Assembly: GCF_011742555.1 (NCBI RefSeq)
Contig: NZ_JAAQQR010000002.1
Span: 248,001 to 312,000 of the forward strand
DNA from: Luteibacter jiangsuensis
GTDB lineage: Bacteria > Pseudomonadota > Gammaproteobacteria > Xanthomonadales > Rhodanobacteraceae
Reading direction: 5' to 3'
DNA length: 64,000 nucleotides
In this document: positions 30,207-39,189 of the stretch, in pieces
How the letters are laid out: every line of letters begins with the position of its first letter
Position numbering within the stretch: position 1 is the first letter of the stretch
Program-made: the position numbers and the translations under genes
The notes under the pieces: generated by a model
What the model was told of the DNA's origin: nothing
The model's input: the letters and a program-made list of their open reading frames with translations, nothing else
Databases searched by the model: none

Positions 30207-31388
30207 GTGTCCGTCATCCGCATGCAAGACCTCGACCTGCGCGGCAAGCGCGTGCTGATCCGCGAAGACCTGAACGTTCCCGTCGAGGACGGAAAGATCA
30301 CCTCCACCCAGCGACTGGACGCCTCCCTGCCCACGATCGTGGCGGCCCGCGACGCCGGTGCAAAGGTCATGGTCATCTCGCACCTCGGCCGCCCGAAGGA
30401 AGGCCAGTTCGACGAAGCGTCTTCGTTGAAGCCGGTGGCCGAATGGTTGGGCGACAGGCTCGGCAAGCCCGTGCGCCTCGTGCGCGATTACCTCGACGGC
30501 GTGGACGTCGCCGATGGCGAGGTGGTGGTGCTGGAAAACTGCCGCATGAACGTCGGCGAAGGCAAGGACGACGAAGGCCTGTCGAAGAAGTATGCGGCGC
30601 TCTGCGACGTTTTCGTCATGGACGCCTTCGGCACCGCCCATCGCGCTCAGGCGTCCACGCATGGCGTGATCCGCTTCGCGCCCATCGCGGCGGCCGGCCC
30701 CCTGCTCGCGAAAGAACTGGACGCCCTGGGCAAGGCGCTGGAAAACCCCGACCATCCGCTGCTCGCCATCGTCGCCGGCTCCAAGGTCTCGACCAAGCTC
30801 GAACTGCTGCAGAACCTCGTCGACCGCGTCGACCAGCTCATCGTGGGCGGCGGCATCGCCAATACCTTCATCCTCGCGGCAGGCCACAAGGTCGGCAAGT
30901 CGCTGGTGGAAGCCGACCTGCTCGATACGGCGAAGAAAATCATGGCCGATGCCAAGGCGCGCGGCGCCGACGTCCCTGTGCCGACCGACGTCGTAGTGGC
31001 CACGGAATTCGCCGCCACCGCGAAGGCCACGGTGAAGCCGGTCGACCAGGTCGGCGACGACGAAATGATCCTCGACATCGGTCCGGACACGGCGAAGCGC
31101 TATGCCGAGCTGATCGCGAAGGCGGGCACGGTGGTATGGAACGGCCCCGTGGGCGTGTTCGAGTTCGACGCCTTCGGCAAGGGCACGGAAACGTTGGCGC
31201 GCGCCATCGCGTCGTCCAAGGCATTCTCCATCGCCGGCGGCGGCGACACCCTGGCCGCGGTGGACAAGTACGGTATCGAGGACGGTGTCTCCTACATCTC
31301 CACCGGTGGCGGTGCGTTCCTCGAATTCCTCGAAGGCAAGGAACTGCCGGCCGTTGCCGCGCTGAAAGCGCGGGCGGAAGCGAAGTAA
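30207..31388 (+). CDS. pgk: Phosphoglycerate kinase
   Basis: 393 residues. [52 protein letters not shown] and GGGDTLAA are the PGK substrate and nucleotide motifs. It transfers phosphate from 1,3-bisphosphoglycerate to ADP in glycolysis. The start is GTG at 30207 with GGAG six bases upstream; an internal ATG at 30222 is possible but would shorten the N-terminus. Its TAA overlaps the ATG of the HAD phosphatase gene by one base (TAATG). Glycolytic neighbours tkt, fba, pyk and gap follow within 12 kb. Confidence 0.97.
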   Translation: MSVIRMQDLDLRGKRVLIREDLNVPVEDGKITSTQRLDASLPTIVAARDAGAKVMVISHLGRPKEGQFDEASSLKPVAEWLGDRLGKPVRLVRDYLDGVDVADGEVVVLENCRMNVGEGKDDEGLSKKYAALCDVFVMDAFGTAHRAQASTHGVIRFAPIAAAGPLLAKELDALGKALENPDHPLLAIVAGSKVSTKLELLQNLVDRVDQLIVGGGIANTFILAAGHKVGKSLVEADLLDTAKKIMADAKARGADVPVPTDVVVATEFAATAKATVKPVDQVGDDEMILDIGPDTAKRYAELIAKAGTVVWNGPVGVFEFDAFGKGTETLARAIASSKAFSIAGGGDTLAAVDKYGIEDGVSYISTGGGAFLEFLEGKELPAVAALKARAEAK

Positions 31389-32038
31389 TGCTCATCCTGT
31401 TCGATCTCGATGGCACCCTGATCGATTCGGAAATTGGCATCCTCGCCGGCGTGCGCCATTCGCTGGCGAGCGTCGGCGCGGAAGCGCCCGACGACAGCGT
31501 GCTGCGCTCGTGGATAGGCCCGCCCCTGCGGGTGAGCTTCGGCGCCGTCCTTGACGGTGACAGCGATCGCGTGGAAGCCGCGGTAGAAGCTTACTCGCAG
31601 CGTTTCCGAGAGACAGGCTGGTCCGAGCACACCGTTTACGAAGGCGTCGGCGACATGGTCGCCGCGCTCGCGGAGGCTGGACATCGCCTTGCGGTCGTCA
31701 CCAGCAAGACACGCTCGCACGCCGAACCGATCGTTGCCCACCTGCCCTTCGGTCACCTCTTCGAACGCATCTACGCGCCGCCGCCGAGCACGGCGCACAG
31801 CGAGAAAGCGGAAATGATCGCCGCCGCCCTGGCAGACTTCGCCCATCCCGCCGAAGACACGCTGATGGTCGGCGACCGGCTCTTCGACATGGAAGGGGCC
31901 GTCGCCAACGACGTGCGCGGTCTCGGCGTGCTCTGGGGCTTCGGCGACCGGGAGGAACTGGAAGGCGCCGGTGCATGGAAGGTAGTGCAGACGCCGGCGG
32001 AGATCGTGCTGCTGGCGGGGGAAGTGATCGCGGGGTAG
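31388..32038 (+). CDS. HAD superfamily phosphatase (phosphoglycolate phosphatase-like)
   Basis: 216 residues. HAD motif I is FDLDGTLIDS with nucleophile Asp6 and acid/base Asp8; a helical cap domain follows (about 15-80), motif II is VVTSKTR and motif IV is MVGDRLFDMEGA. The Gph/PGMB-type pattern suggests a small phosphoester such as 2-phosphoglycolate, but the exact substrate cannot be read. It starts inside the pgk stop codon (TAATG) and is therefore coupled to it; the open frame that continues upstream of the ATG is a shadow of pgk. Confidence 0.87.
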   Translation: MLILFDLDGTLIDSEIGILAGVRHSLASVGAEAPDDSVLRSWIGPPLRVSFGAVLDGDSDRVEAAVEAYSQRFRETGWSEHTVYEGVGDMVAALAEAGHRLAVVTSKTRSHAEPIVAHLPFGHLFERIYAPPPSTAHSEKAEMIAAALADFAHPAEDTLMVGDRLFDMEGAVANDVRGLGVLWGFGDREELEGAGAWKVVQTPAEIVLLAGEVIAG

Positions 32039-32187
32039 TGCTCGTCCTGTGCGATTGCCGTCGGTACTGCACGGCTGACCTACGCGCTCGATCGGCGCTG
32101 ACTGATGTCCCGGCCGCGCAACGTCGCCTAACTTCGTTGACTGCGCGTCAGCGCCGCTCAGTGAAACGTCATACGACAGGAGAACGC

Positions 32188-32556
32188 ATGGCCCCGCTTC
32201 CCACTTCGACAACAGCCCTGAGATCCCTTCTTGGCGCCCTCTTTGTGGTGATTTCTCTCAATGCCACTGGAACGACAAGCGAGGACTCGCATCCGAGGTG
32301 GGAATCCCCTCTCGCTCGCGATGTTTCCAAGGTTGACCGCGAACGTCACGCCACCAATTCGCCATCGCCCATCGCTCCGATTGCACAGCAGCCAGGCCGC
32401 CTTGCACAGACACTGACCAACGTGGCGATATTCGCGCTGAGCGCCACGGGCAGGGTTTCAGGGGCTGGGCGCGATACAACGGGCGATATTGGAAAGCTTC
32501 CGCTAGGCACACGCAATGATCCTTTCTCCAGCGGGATACAGGGGTCAATCAAGTAG
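32188..32556 (+). CDS. Small predicted secreted protein, unknown
   Basis: 122 residues. An N-terminal hydrophobic stretch (SLLGALFVVISLNATG, residues 13-28) looks like a signal peptide; the rest is polar, rich in Ser, Thr, Pro and Arg, with no recognisable motif. AGGAGA at 32178-32183 gives it a good ribosome site. It lies between the HAD gene and the lectin gene in a stretch whose base and codon use are less GC-biased than the neighbours. Could be a real accessory gene or a non-conserved frame; an immunity or helper role for the lectin is only a thought. Confidence 0.45.
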   Translation: MAPLPTSTTALRSLLGALFVVISLNATGTTSEDSHPRWESPLARDVSKVDRERHATNSPSPIAPIAQQPGRLAQTLTNVAIFALSATGRVSGAGRDTTGDIGKLPLGTRNDPFSSGIQGSIK

Positions 32557-32701
32557 TGATGCTGCCTGCCGCAGGAATTCGAAGAAACCATTCCAAGCAG
32601 CGATCGCTCGGGTCTAGACGACAAGGAAAAGTCGGAAAGAGAGTCTGACGACCCGAATTACGGCCGAGACCTACTTCCTCGATTTGTTGAAGCACATATC
32701 T

Positions 32702-32734
32702 TCGTGGCGCGCCGCAACTCGCAGCGCGCCACGA
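32702..32734 (+). promoter_or_regulatory. Perfect 11-bp inverted repeat in lectin gene leader
   Basis: TCGTGGCGCGC at 32702-32712 pairs with GCGCGCCACGA at 32724-32734 around an 11-nt loop, ending seven bases before the ribosome site of the lectin gene. It could be an operator, an mRNA hairpin protecting or controlling the leader, or the end of the upstream transcript; no T run follows, so a plain terminator is less likely. Confidence 0.45.
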
Positions 32735-32750
32735 ACTCCAGGGAGGAGAT

Positions 32751-33557
32751 ATGACGATGGTGCAATCGATGAAAGCCATGGCAGCCCTTGCGCTCGGTAC
32801 AAGCGCTCTTCTTTTCGCAGACGCCACTTGGTCGAGAGTCCTCAATCCCGGCGAAAGCATTCTGGTCGGTCAGACGTTGCCGTCGGACGATGGCCGCTAC
32901 TATGCGACCTTGCAAGCAGATGGCAACTTCGTGGTCTACCAGAACTATGGTCATCGGCGCGCGGTGTGGTCGACACGCACAGCTAACAAGGGAGCCGTGA
33001 GGGCCACCATGGAGCACCACGGTGATTTTGCTCTGTTCGATGCTTCAAACAATGTTGTGTGGCGAACGAAAACCAACGGCCCTTACAGGAAGTTCGCGGT
33101 CACGGAGCATGGCCAAGCCATGGTACTGACCGTGCGGGACTGGTGGACTAGCGGCACATCCAATCGTAACTTTCGCCAGGAACATGCCCTCATCTTTCCA
33201 TATGGATTCGTTTTCGAAAAAGGAAAGACTTATTCAGAGGGTATGTACAGCTTCAGCTTTCAGATCGACGGTAATGTCGTCGTTCGGCGGCACGGTGTTC
33301 CGATCTGGGCCACTTATACAAATGGCGCAACCCACGCCTCGGTCGATCTTGGTCTCGTCGTAACCGGCGCAACGGGCGAGATGTATAGCACCCGATCAAA
33401 AGCTCAGGCATTCCATCCCGCAAATCATGGTGACGTTCCGGGAACACGACTTTTTACAACGCTCGGCTCGTTCGCTGTCTTTCCCGATGGAAACGTCGTG
33501 GCCTACCGCGCCGCGCCCGTTTGGTTCTCGCACCAGGATTGGCACGAAGGGCGGTAA
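32751..33557 (+). CDS. Secreted tandem B-lectin (MMBL) protein, candidate LlpA-type lectin-like bacteriocin
   Basis: 268 residues. A signal peptide (KAMAALALGTSALLFADATW, cut near 26) precedes two beta-prism B-lectin modules (about 28-140 and 150-255). The first holds a complete mannose-binding motif QADGNFVVY (55-63); a worn copy is near 87-96 (MEHHGDFALF); the second module has QIDGNVVVR (171-179) and FPDGNVVAY (244-252). Two B-lectin domains in about 270 residues is the layout of LlpA/putidacin L1 bacteriocins of Pseudomonas and Xanthomonas, which kill relatives after binding D-rhamnose-containing O-antigen (literature knowledge). Killing activity is inference. GGGAGGAG precedes the ATG. 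Confidence 0.8.
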   Translation: MTMVQSMKAMAALALGTSALLFADATWSRVLNPGESILVGQTLPSDDGRYYATLQADGNFVVYQNYGHRRAVWSTRTANKGAVRATMEHHGDFALFDASNNVVWRTKTNGPYRKFAVTEHGQAMVLTVRDWWTSGTSNRNFRQEHALIFPYGFVFEKGKTYSEGMYSFSFQIDGNVVVRRHGVPIWATYTNGATHASVDLGLVVTGATGEMYSTRSKAQAFHPANHGDVPGTRLFTTLGSFAVFPDGNVVAYRAAPVWFSHQDWHEGR

Positions 33558-33585
33558 TTGCGTCGGCAGGTGAGACATCAGTGGG

Positions 33586-33615
33586 CAAAAGGAGGGGCCC
33601 CCTACGGGGCCCCTC
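33586..33615. terminator. Terminator between lectin gene and transketolase
   Basis: A perfect 10-bp stem GAGGGGCCCC / GGGGCCCCTC with loop CTAC at 33592-33615. On the minus strand it is followed by CCTTTTG, so it should end tkt transcription 19 bp after its stop; on the plus strand it can also block read-through from the lectin gene. Confidence 0.85.
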
Positions 33616-33633
33616 TATCACTCGCGGACTGCC

Positions 33634-35646
33634 TTACTTGATCACACTCTTCACCGCATCCACCACAGCCGTGGTCGTGATGCCGAAGTGCTCGTAAAGC
33701 TTGTCGATCGGTGCGGACGCACCGAAGGTGGTCATGCCCACGGCCTTGCCGTCCAGGCCGATGTACTTTGCCCAGAAGTCCTCGCTGGCCGCTTCCACGG
33801 CCACGCGTGCGCGGCACCAGGAGGGAAGCACGCCTTCGCGATACTCCACCGGCTGCGCATCGAATTCCTCGGTGCAGGGCATGGACACCACGCGGACGGG
33901 AACGCCCTGGTCGCCCAGTGCGTGCGCGGCTTCCACGGCGATGCCCACTTCCGAGCCCGTGGCAATGATGATCGCCTTGAACTTCTCGCTCGGCTCGAAG
34001 AGTACGTAGCCGCCCTTTTCGATGTCCGCCACCTGCTGCTCGGTGCGCGGGTTGTGCTTCAGGTTCTGGCGGGAGAACACGAGGCAGGACGGGTTACCGG
34101 CGCGCTCGATGGCCTTCTTCCACGACACCGCGGATTCCACGGCATCAGCGGGGCGCCAGACGCGGTTGTTCGGGATGAGGCGCAGCGAACCCAGGTGTTC
34201 GACGGGCTGATGGGTGGGGCCGTCTTCGCCAAGGCCGATCGAATCGTGCGTGTACACGTGGATGGCGTGCGCAGGAATGAGCGCCGACATGCGCACGGCA
34301 TTGCGGGCATAGTCCGAGAACACCAGGAACGTGGCGTCGTACGGAATGAATCCGCCGTGCAGGGCAAGGCCGTTGGAGATGGCGCTCATGCCGAACTCGC
34401 GCACACCGTAGTGAATGTAGTTACCTTCGGCGCCCGCGGTAGCGACGTTCTTCGAGCCCTTCCAGATGGTGAGGTTCGACGGCGCAAGGTCGGCGGAACC
34501 GCCGATCAGCTCGGGCAGCAGCGGGCCAAACGCGTCGAGCGCCATCTGCGAGGCCTTGCGCGAAGCGACTACCGGGCCTTCGGCCTGCATCTTCTTGATG
34601 TAGGCATCGGCACCGTCCTTCCAGTTTGCCGGCAGTTCGCCGCTGAGGCGGCGCTTGAGTTCGGCGGCAAGCTCGGGGTGCGCCTTCGCATAGGCATCGA
34701 ACTTGTCGTTCCATGCCTTTTCCGCCTTCGCACCGCTTTCCTTGGCACTCCAGGAGTCGTACATCTCCTGCGGAATCTCGAACGGGCCGTACTTCCAGCC
34801 CAGCTTCTCGCGCGCGGCCTTCACTTCGTCGGCGCCGAGCGGCGCGCCGTGCGAGGACTCCTTGCCTTCCTTGTTGGGCGCACCGAAGCCGATCACCGTC
34901 TTGCAGATCACCAGCGAAGGCTTTTCGCTCTGCGACGTGGCCGCCGCGATCGCCTTCTTGATGGCGTCCGCGTCGTGACCGTCGACCGGCTTGCCGTCGT
35001 CGCCCAGCACCACGTTCCAGCCGTAGGCGCGGAAGCGCGCCGGCGTATCGTCGGTGAACCAGTCGTGCACTTCGCCGTCGATCGAGATGCCGTTGTCGTC
35101 GTAGATGGCGACGAGCTTGCCGAGCTTGAGCGTGCCGGCCAGCGAGGCCACTTCGTGCGAGATGCCTTCCATCAGGCAACCGTCGCCCACGAACACATAG
35201 GTGTGGTGGTCAATAATGTCGTGCCCCGGACGGTTGAAGCGCGCCGCAAGCACCTGCTCGGCGAGTGCGAAGCCCACGGCGTTCGCGAGACCCTGGCCTA
35301 GCGGACCGGTGGTAGTCTCCACGCCGGGCGTGTGGTGGTACTCGGGATGGCCCGCCGTGCGATAGCCGAGCTGACGGAAATGCTTGAGGTCTTCGATACC
35401 GAGGTCGTAGCCGGTGAGGTGCAGCAGGGCGTACTGCAGCATCGAGCCATGGCCGTTCGAGAGAACGAAGCGGTCGCGGTTCGGCCAATGCGGATTCGAG
35501 GGGTTGTGATGCAGGAAGTCGCCCCAGAGAACCTCGGCGATGTCGGCCATGCCCATCGGCATGCCCGGATGGCCTGATTTGGCGGCTTCCACACCATCCA
35601 TGGCCAGGGCGCGGATCGCATTGGCGCGTTCGCGGCGTGTCGTCAT
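33634..35646 (-). CDS. tkt: Transketolase
   Basis: 670 residues. The thiamine-diphosphate motif begins GDGCLMEG and ends at the YDDN loop; [25 protein letters not shown] and the pyrimidine-domain [13 protein letters not shown] match transketolases. It swaps two-carbon ketol units between pentose- and hexose-phosphates, joining the pentose pathway to glycolysis genes around it. The ATG at 35646 has GGAG seven bases upstream and gives the normal N-terminus; a frame to 35694 has no site. Reads leftward and is separated from the divergent porin-like gene by 226 bp. Confidence 0.97.
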   Translation of the reverse strand: MTTRRERANAIRALAMDGVEAAKSGHPGMPMGMADIAEVLWGDFLHHNPSNPHWPNRDRFVLSNGHGSMLQYALLHLTGYDLGIEDLKHFRQLGYRTAGHPEYHHTPGVETTTGPLGQGLANAVGFALAEQVLAARFNRPGHDIIDHHTYVFVGDGCLMEGISHEVASLAGTLKLGKLVAIYDDNGISIDGEVHDWFTDDTPARFRAYGWNVVLGDDGKPVDGHDADAIKKAIAAATSQSEKPSLVICKTVIGFGAPNKEGKESSHGAPLGADEVKAAREKLGWKYGPFEIPQEMYDSWSAKESGAKAEKAWNDKFDAYAKAHPELAAELKRRLSGELPANWKDGADAYIKKMQAEGPVVASRKASQMALDAFGPLLPELIGGSADLAPSNLTIWKGSKNVATAGAEGNYIHYGVREFGMSAISNGLALHGGFIPYDATFLVFSDYARNAVRMSALIPAHAIHVYTHDSIGLGEDGPTHQPVEHLGSLRLIPNNRVWRPADAVESAVSWKKAIERAGNPSCLVFSRQNLKHNPRTEQQVADIEKGGYVLFEPSEKFKAIIIATGSEVGIAVEAAHALGDQGVPVRVVSMPCTEEFDAQPVEYREGVLPSWCRARVAVEAASEDFWAKYIGLDGKAVGMTTFGASAPIDKLYEHFGITTTAVVDAVKSVIK

Positions 35647-35769
35647 CGGCGTTCTCCAATAAGGGGCGGCGGAAAAAACGCGATTGTCGCGCATTGTCTG
35701 CCTGCTTGTCGTGGACGAACCGACCGCGGCCTTGAAGTTAACCCCGCCTTAATCTTTTGACCCCGTTTT

Positions 35770-35800
35770 TTGAATTTCTTCAGGTTGCGGGGGCTCTAAT
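35770..35800 (+). promoter_or_regulatory. Possible sigma-70 promoter of first beta-barrel gene
   Basis: TTGAAT at 35770-35775 and TCTAAT at 35795-35800 with a 19-bp spacer, 73 bp before the ATG. A similar pair precedes the second beta-barrel gene. The spacer is slightly long, so the call is tentative. Confidence 0.4.
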
Positions 35801-35872
35801 CGACCACGGCCACCGACTTCCCCCTCCCCTTCAACGGTAGGTGGCCGCCCCGACAAAAAGAGGAATATTCCC

Positions 35873-36604
35873 ATGAAAAAGGCAATTCTTGCCCTTGCAG
35901 TTTCTTGCGTCTCGTTTTCGGCCATTCCGGCTTTCGCACAGGACAGCAACCCCGCCGTGAGCGGCAATTATCAGCCCAGCCAGGCTGTCGGTAGCGGCAA
36001 CTGGTTCATCGGCGCCAACGTCGGCCGCACCAACGGCAGCGACACCGGCGGCTTCGGCAGCAACACCGATGGATTCAACTTCCTGCACGGCGAGAAGGGC
36101 CGCCGTACGGGTTACGGCCTGCTCGGCGGCTATCGCTGGAAGGTCGGTCCCGACCTCGGCCTCGGTGTCGAGGCCGGCTATGCGGACCTCGGCAATTACC
36201 GTGTGAAGAACGTTTTCGAGTCCGACCAGGACGTGAACCAGAAGTCCACGCGCAACGCGTTGCGCGGCTGGATGGTTGGCGTGAACGGCAAGATCAACCT
36301 CGTGCCGCAGTGGTACATCAGCGCACACGGCGGTTACTTCCGTGCCAACGACAACAACCAGAACTACAACAACAGCGTGGGCCAGGATCTCGGCTTCTCC
36401 AGCGGCGGCCGCGCGGATCGCGGTAGCTGGTACGCCGGCCTCGGCACCGGTTGGGACGTGAACGAGCACTTCGGCGTGGGCGTGTCGTACGACTACTTCC
36501 ATGCGGATGCCGGCAAGGTGCGCAACAACGCCACCGGCGAGGTCTCGCGCGGCCTGAAGCGCTCCACGGGCATCGTCTCGCTGGCAGGCGAATACCGCTT
36601 CTGA
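35873..36604 (+). CDS. Outer-membrane beta-barrel protein (OmpA-like barrel), copy 1
   Basis: 243 residues. Signal peptide MKKAILALAVSCVSFSAIPA with cleavage after AFAQ; then alternating polar/aromatic strands typical of an eight-strand barrel (GNWFIGANVGRTNG, GYRWKVGPDLGLGVEAGYAD, WYISAHGGYFRAND) and a C-terminal phenylalanine (LAGEYRF), the BAM-recognition end. No OmpA peptidoglycan domain follows. Function could be structural or adhesive; not known. GAGGAA upstream of the ATG. It is a diverged copy of the next gene, so the pair looks like a tandem duplication. A hairpin terminator follows. Confidence 0.88.
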   Translation: MKKAILALAVSCVSFSAIPAFAQDSNPAVSGNYQPSQAVGSGNWFIGANVGRTNGSDTGGFGSNTDGFNFLHGEKGRRTGYGLLGGYRWKVGPDLGLGVEAGYADLGNYRVKNVFESDQDVNQKSTRNALRGWMVGVNGKINLVPQWYISAHGGYFRANDNNQNYNNSVGQDLGFSSGGRADRGSWYAGLGTGWDVNEHFGVGVSYDYFHADAGKVRNNATGEVSRGLKRSTGIVSLAGEYRF

Positions 36605-36624
36605 GTAGTTAAACAAAACGGTTG

Positions 36625-36656
36625 AGCCACGGCACGACGCGTGCCGTGGCTTAATC
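36625..36656 (+). terminator. Hairpin after first beta-barrel gene
   Basis: A perfect 12-bp stem AGCCACGGCACG / CGTGCCGTGGCT with a 3-nt loop, 20 bp after the stop codon, followed by a loose T-rich stretch (TAATCGTTTC). It separates the two beta-barrel genes. Confidence 0.7.
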
Positions 36657-36682
36657 GTTTCTTAATACTGAACTAATCGGTA

Positions 36683-36712
36683 TTGAATCTTCGCGGCCCC
36701 GCCCAATCTATG
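36683..36712 (+). promoter_or_regulatory. Possible sigma-70 promoter of second beta-barrel gene
   Basis: TTGAAT at 36683-36688 and TCTATG at 36707-36712, 18-bp spacer, about 97 bp before the ATG. The same -35 hexamer and similar -10 precede the first barrel gene, which supports both as real. Confidence 0.35.
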
Positions 36713-36808
36713 TGTCACGCACGGCACCCCCGCTCGTGCGCCAGCGTGTACCGGCATCCCCCCATGGCCGGACACGCCGCGAAGAACAATAAGCAGGAGA
36801 GATCCACC

Positions 36809-37393
36809 ATGAAGAAGACCCTTATCGCCCTCGCCCTTGTCGCTGCCGGCGCCGTTGCCGCGCCCGCTTTCGCGCAGGATGCCAATGGCGCGGGTGGCTG
36901 GTTCGTCAACGGTAACGTCGGTCGCACCTCGATCGACAAGGGCCGCTACGACGGACACGACACGGGATACGCCCTCAACGGCGGCTATCGCTGGACGGTC
37001 AGCCCGTGGGCCGCGCTCGGCGTGGAAGCCGGTTACAACGATCTGGGCAACATCCACGCCAAGAACTTCTTCAACGGCGACCGCGTGGTCGACCGCAGGA
37101 AGTCGGAACTGCACGGCTGGACCGCCGGTGTGAACGGCCACTTCAACATCGATCCGCAGTGGTACATCAGCGGCCGCGCCGGCATTTACGGCTGGAAGGG
37201 CCACGGCACCAGCAACAACGACATCGATCGCCACGATCTCGACAAGACCAGCTGGTACGCCGGTGCGGGAGTGGGCTACGACTTCAGCAACAACTGGAGC
37301 CTGGGCATCAACTACGACCACTACGACGCGAAGAAGAACGGCCTCGACCTGTCGACCAACATGACGTCGGTCTCGGCGGAATACCGCTTCTAA
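36809..37393 (+). CDS. Outer-membrane beta-barrel protein (OmpA-like barrel), copy 2
   Basis: 194 residues. Signal peptide MKKTLIALALVAAGAVAAPA ending AFAQ, then barrel strands GGWFVNGNVGRTS, GYRWTVSPWAALGVEAGYND, WYISGRAGIYGWKG and a terminal EYRF. It shares the strand pattern of the gene 200 bp upstream but lacks about 50 residues of loop. AGGAGA before the ATG at 36809 decides the start; an open frame from 36683 is the leader. It ends in a bidirectional terminator shared with the aldolase gene. Confidence 0.88.
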   Translation: MKKTLIALALVAAGAVAAPAFAQDANGAGGWFVNGNVGRTSIDKGRYDGHDTGYALNGGYRWTVSPWAALGVEAGYNDLGNIHAKNFFNGDRVVDRRKSELHGWTAGVNGHFNIDPQWYISGRAGIYGWKGHGTSNNDIDRHDLDKTSWYAGAGVGYDFSNNWSLGINYDHYDAKKNGLDLSTNMTSVSAEYRF

Positions 37394-37413
37394 GCTTCAT
37401 CGGCCCCAAGAAG

Positions 37414-37441
37414 AAACGCCGGCTTTCGCCGGCGTTTTTTT
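37414..37441. terminator. Bidirectional terminator between second barrel gene and fba
   Basis: Stem ACGCCGGC / GCCGGCGT with loop TTTC, extended by A-T pairs, followed by seven T residues on the plus strand and by TTTCTTC on the minus strand. It touches the stop codon of the leftward aldolase gene. Confidence 0.9.
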
Positions 37442-37442
37442 A

Positions 37443-38465
37443 TCAACGCTTCTTCCACTGGCCCAGCGCCGCGGCGCCGTTTTCCTGTGCGCGGGCGTAT
37501 ACCGCTTTCTGCGCTTCGGCCCAGTTCTTCTGCTGATCCTTCGACCAGATCTTCAGCGCCTCGGCCACCAGGGCGCGACCGTACGAGAAGCTGACCGGCC
37601 ACGGATGCGGGCCCATCTGGTTGATGAGGTTCAGGTGCTCGGTAGCCTGTTCGTCGCTCTGGCCGCCGGAGAGGAACACGATGCCCGGCAGCGTGGCGGG
37701 CACGCACGACTTCAGCACGCGCACCGTGGCCTCGGCGACGTCTTCGGGACCGACCTGAGCATCTTTCGGAGCGTACTTGCCCGGGATCACCATGCTCACC
37801 TTCAGGATGGTGCCTTCGAGCATCACGTTCTGTTCGTAGAGCGCGTTGAACAGACTGCGCAGCACTGCTTCGTGTACTTCGTAGCTCACGTCGATGTCGT
37901 GCTTGCTCTCGGCATCGTCCATGAGGACTTCCGGCTCCACCATCGGAACCAGGCCGGCTTCCTGGCACAGCGCCGCGTAGCGCGCCAGGGCATGCATGTT
38001 GGCCTCGATGGCCGTCGAGCTGGGGTTGTCTTCGGTGATCTTGATCACCGCGCGCCACTTGGCGAACTGGGCGCCGAGCTGGGCATATTCCTTCAGACGG
38101 TCGCGCAGGCCGTCGAGGCCTTCGGTGACCACGTCGCCCGGAAAGCCGGCAAGCGGTACCGGGCCCTTGTCCACCTTGATGCCCGGGATGATGCCGGCCT
38201 TCTTCATGGCCTCGACCAGCGGCACGCCGTCCTTGGTCTTCTGGCGGATCGTCTCGTCGAACAGGATGGCGCCCGAGATGTGCTCACCAAGGTTCGGGGT
38301 GGTGAGCAGCAGTTCGCGATAGGCGCGACGGTTTTCCTCGGTGTTCTCGACGCCGGCGGCTTCGAAGCGCTTCTTGATCGTGCCGGTCGATTCGTCGACG
38401 GCGATGATGCCCTTGCCCGTGGCCACCATCGCCTGCGCGATCTGTTCGAGGTTTTCGATGCTCAT
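37443..38465 (-). CDS. fba: Fructose-bisphosphate aldolase, class I
   Basis: 340 residues. GKGIIAVDESTGTIKKRFE is the class I start; KWRAVIKI, the Schiff-base lysine region EGTILKVSMVIPG and FLSGGQSDEQATEHLNLIN are class I hallmarks, so no metal site is expected. It splits fructose 1,6-bisphosphate to triose phosphates. Class I enzymes of this animal-like kind are usual in Xanthomonadaceae relatives (background knowledge) but not in most gammaproteobacteria. ATG at 38465 with GGAG upstream; a frame to 38504 is not needed. Confidence 0.95.
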   Translation of the reverse strand: MSIENLEQIAQAMVATGKGIIAVDESTGTIKKRFEAAGVENTEENRRAYRELLLTTPNLGEHISGAILFDETIRQKTKDGVPLVEAMKKAGIIPGIKVDKGPVPLAGFPGDVVTEGLDGLRDRLKEYAQLGAQFAKWRAVIKITEDNPSSTAIEANMHALARYAALCQEAGLVPMVEPEVLMDDAESKHDIDVSYEVHEAVLRSLFNALYEQNVMLEGTILKVSMVIPGKYAPKDAQVGPEDVAEATVRVLKSCVPATLPGIVFLSGGQSDEQATEHLNLINQMGPHPWPVSFSYGRALVAEALKIWSKDQQKNWAEAQKAVYARAQENGAAALGQWKKR

Positions 38466-38518
38466 GACAACTCCGTGGAAGTAGTGGTATGCCCCATAAG
38501 GCAACGTGGTGCGAATGC

Positions 38519-38550
38519 AAAAACCGGCGGAGTATAGGGGAATACTCCGC
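38519..38550 (-). terminator. Terminator after TonB-C-like gene
   Basis: Perfect 9-bp stem GCGGAGTAT / ATACTCCGC with a 6-nt loop; on the minus strand CGGTTTTT follows. It ends the TonB-like gene 22 bp after its stop and isolates the aldolase gene downstream. Confidence 0.85.
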
Positions 38551-38571
38551 GAAACCCGTTGTGCGGCGCGA

Positions 38572-39012
38572 TCAAGTGGTCTTGTAACCGGGCAGTTCGC
38601 ACTGCTTCATGATGGCGGCCTTGCGCGCTGGATCTTCCGGCAGATTGAACCCCACTACGTAGTAGGTGTTCACGGGCTCACCGGCGCGGTTGACGCCCGA
38701 AGGGGCGTAACGGAAGTCCTTCACCGCACTGACGCCCACCTGGGCGAGATCGCCTTCGGGCACCGTCTTCGCCGCCACGACGTTCTGCGGCAGGCCGTTC
38801 GAGCCGATCATGTAGGTGACGGCGACACAGCCGGGCTGGTTGAGGTTCTTCCCCGTATTGGGAACGTCGGCGCTGACAGAGGTATTGGTCAGGGTCCAGT
38901 AGTTCGGCAGGCGGGCCGGGTCGACACGGCGGACATTCTGGGCCGCGGCACTGCCGGCGGCGAGCAGGAGGATGGCGGCAACGGCGCCGGAGCGGAGGCT
39001 GATGCGGATCAT
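38572..39012 (-). CDS. Secreted TonB C-terminal-domain-like protein
   Basis: 146 residues. A signal peptide (SLRSGAVAAILLLAAGSAAA, cut near 26) is followed by a single domain of about 110 residues with GCVAVTYMIGSNGLPQNVV and AVKDFRYAP, the pattern of TonB_C domains (strand, IxxxG, aromatic-R-[FY]-x-P). It lacks the membrane anchor and Pro-rich linker of true TonB, so it is a free periplasmic protein of unknown function. GAGG precedes the ATG at 39012. Single-gene unit with its own terminator. Confidence 0.75.
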   Translation of the reverse strand: MIRISLRSGAVAAILLLAAGSAAAQNVRRVDPARLPNYWTLTNTSVSADVPNTGKNLNQPGCVAVTYMIGSNGLPQNVVAAKTVPEGDLAQVGVSAVKDFRYAPSGVNRAGEPVNTYYVVGFNLPEDPARKAAIMKQCELPGYKTT

Positions 39013-39088
39013 GACGCCCTCAGGGATGGTTGAGGGCATCGAGTTTACTCCGCCAGGGGGATGCGGCGCGTGTGAAATCCTGCGGTGG

Positions 39089-39172
39089 CTGTGGGAGCCG
39101 CTTCAGCGGCGATGGGCACTCGCGGCAGCCTGCCCGCTGCCGCGGGATCGCCGGCGCAGCCGGCTCCCACAG
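39089..39172. repeat. REP-like inverted repeat R2
   Basis: CTGTGGGAGCCGCTTCAGCG at the left and a diverged complement ending GGCTCCCACAG at the right, with CCGCTGCCGCGG in the middle. It lies between the TonB-like gene and pyk, just after the pyk stop. Confidence 0.85.
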
Positions 39173-39189
39173 GGCATCGGTTCCGCGCC

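Noticed and set aside
30443-31387. Upstream extension of the HAD phosphatase frame into pgk
   Set aside because: The family N-terminus (FDLDGT) starts right at the ATG at 31388; the extension is the +1 frame of pgk.
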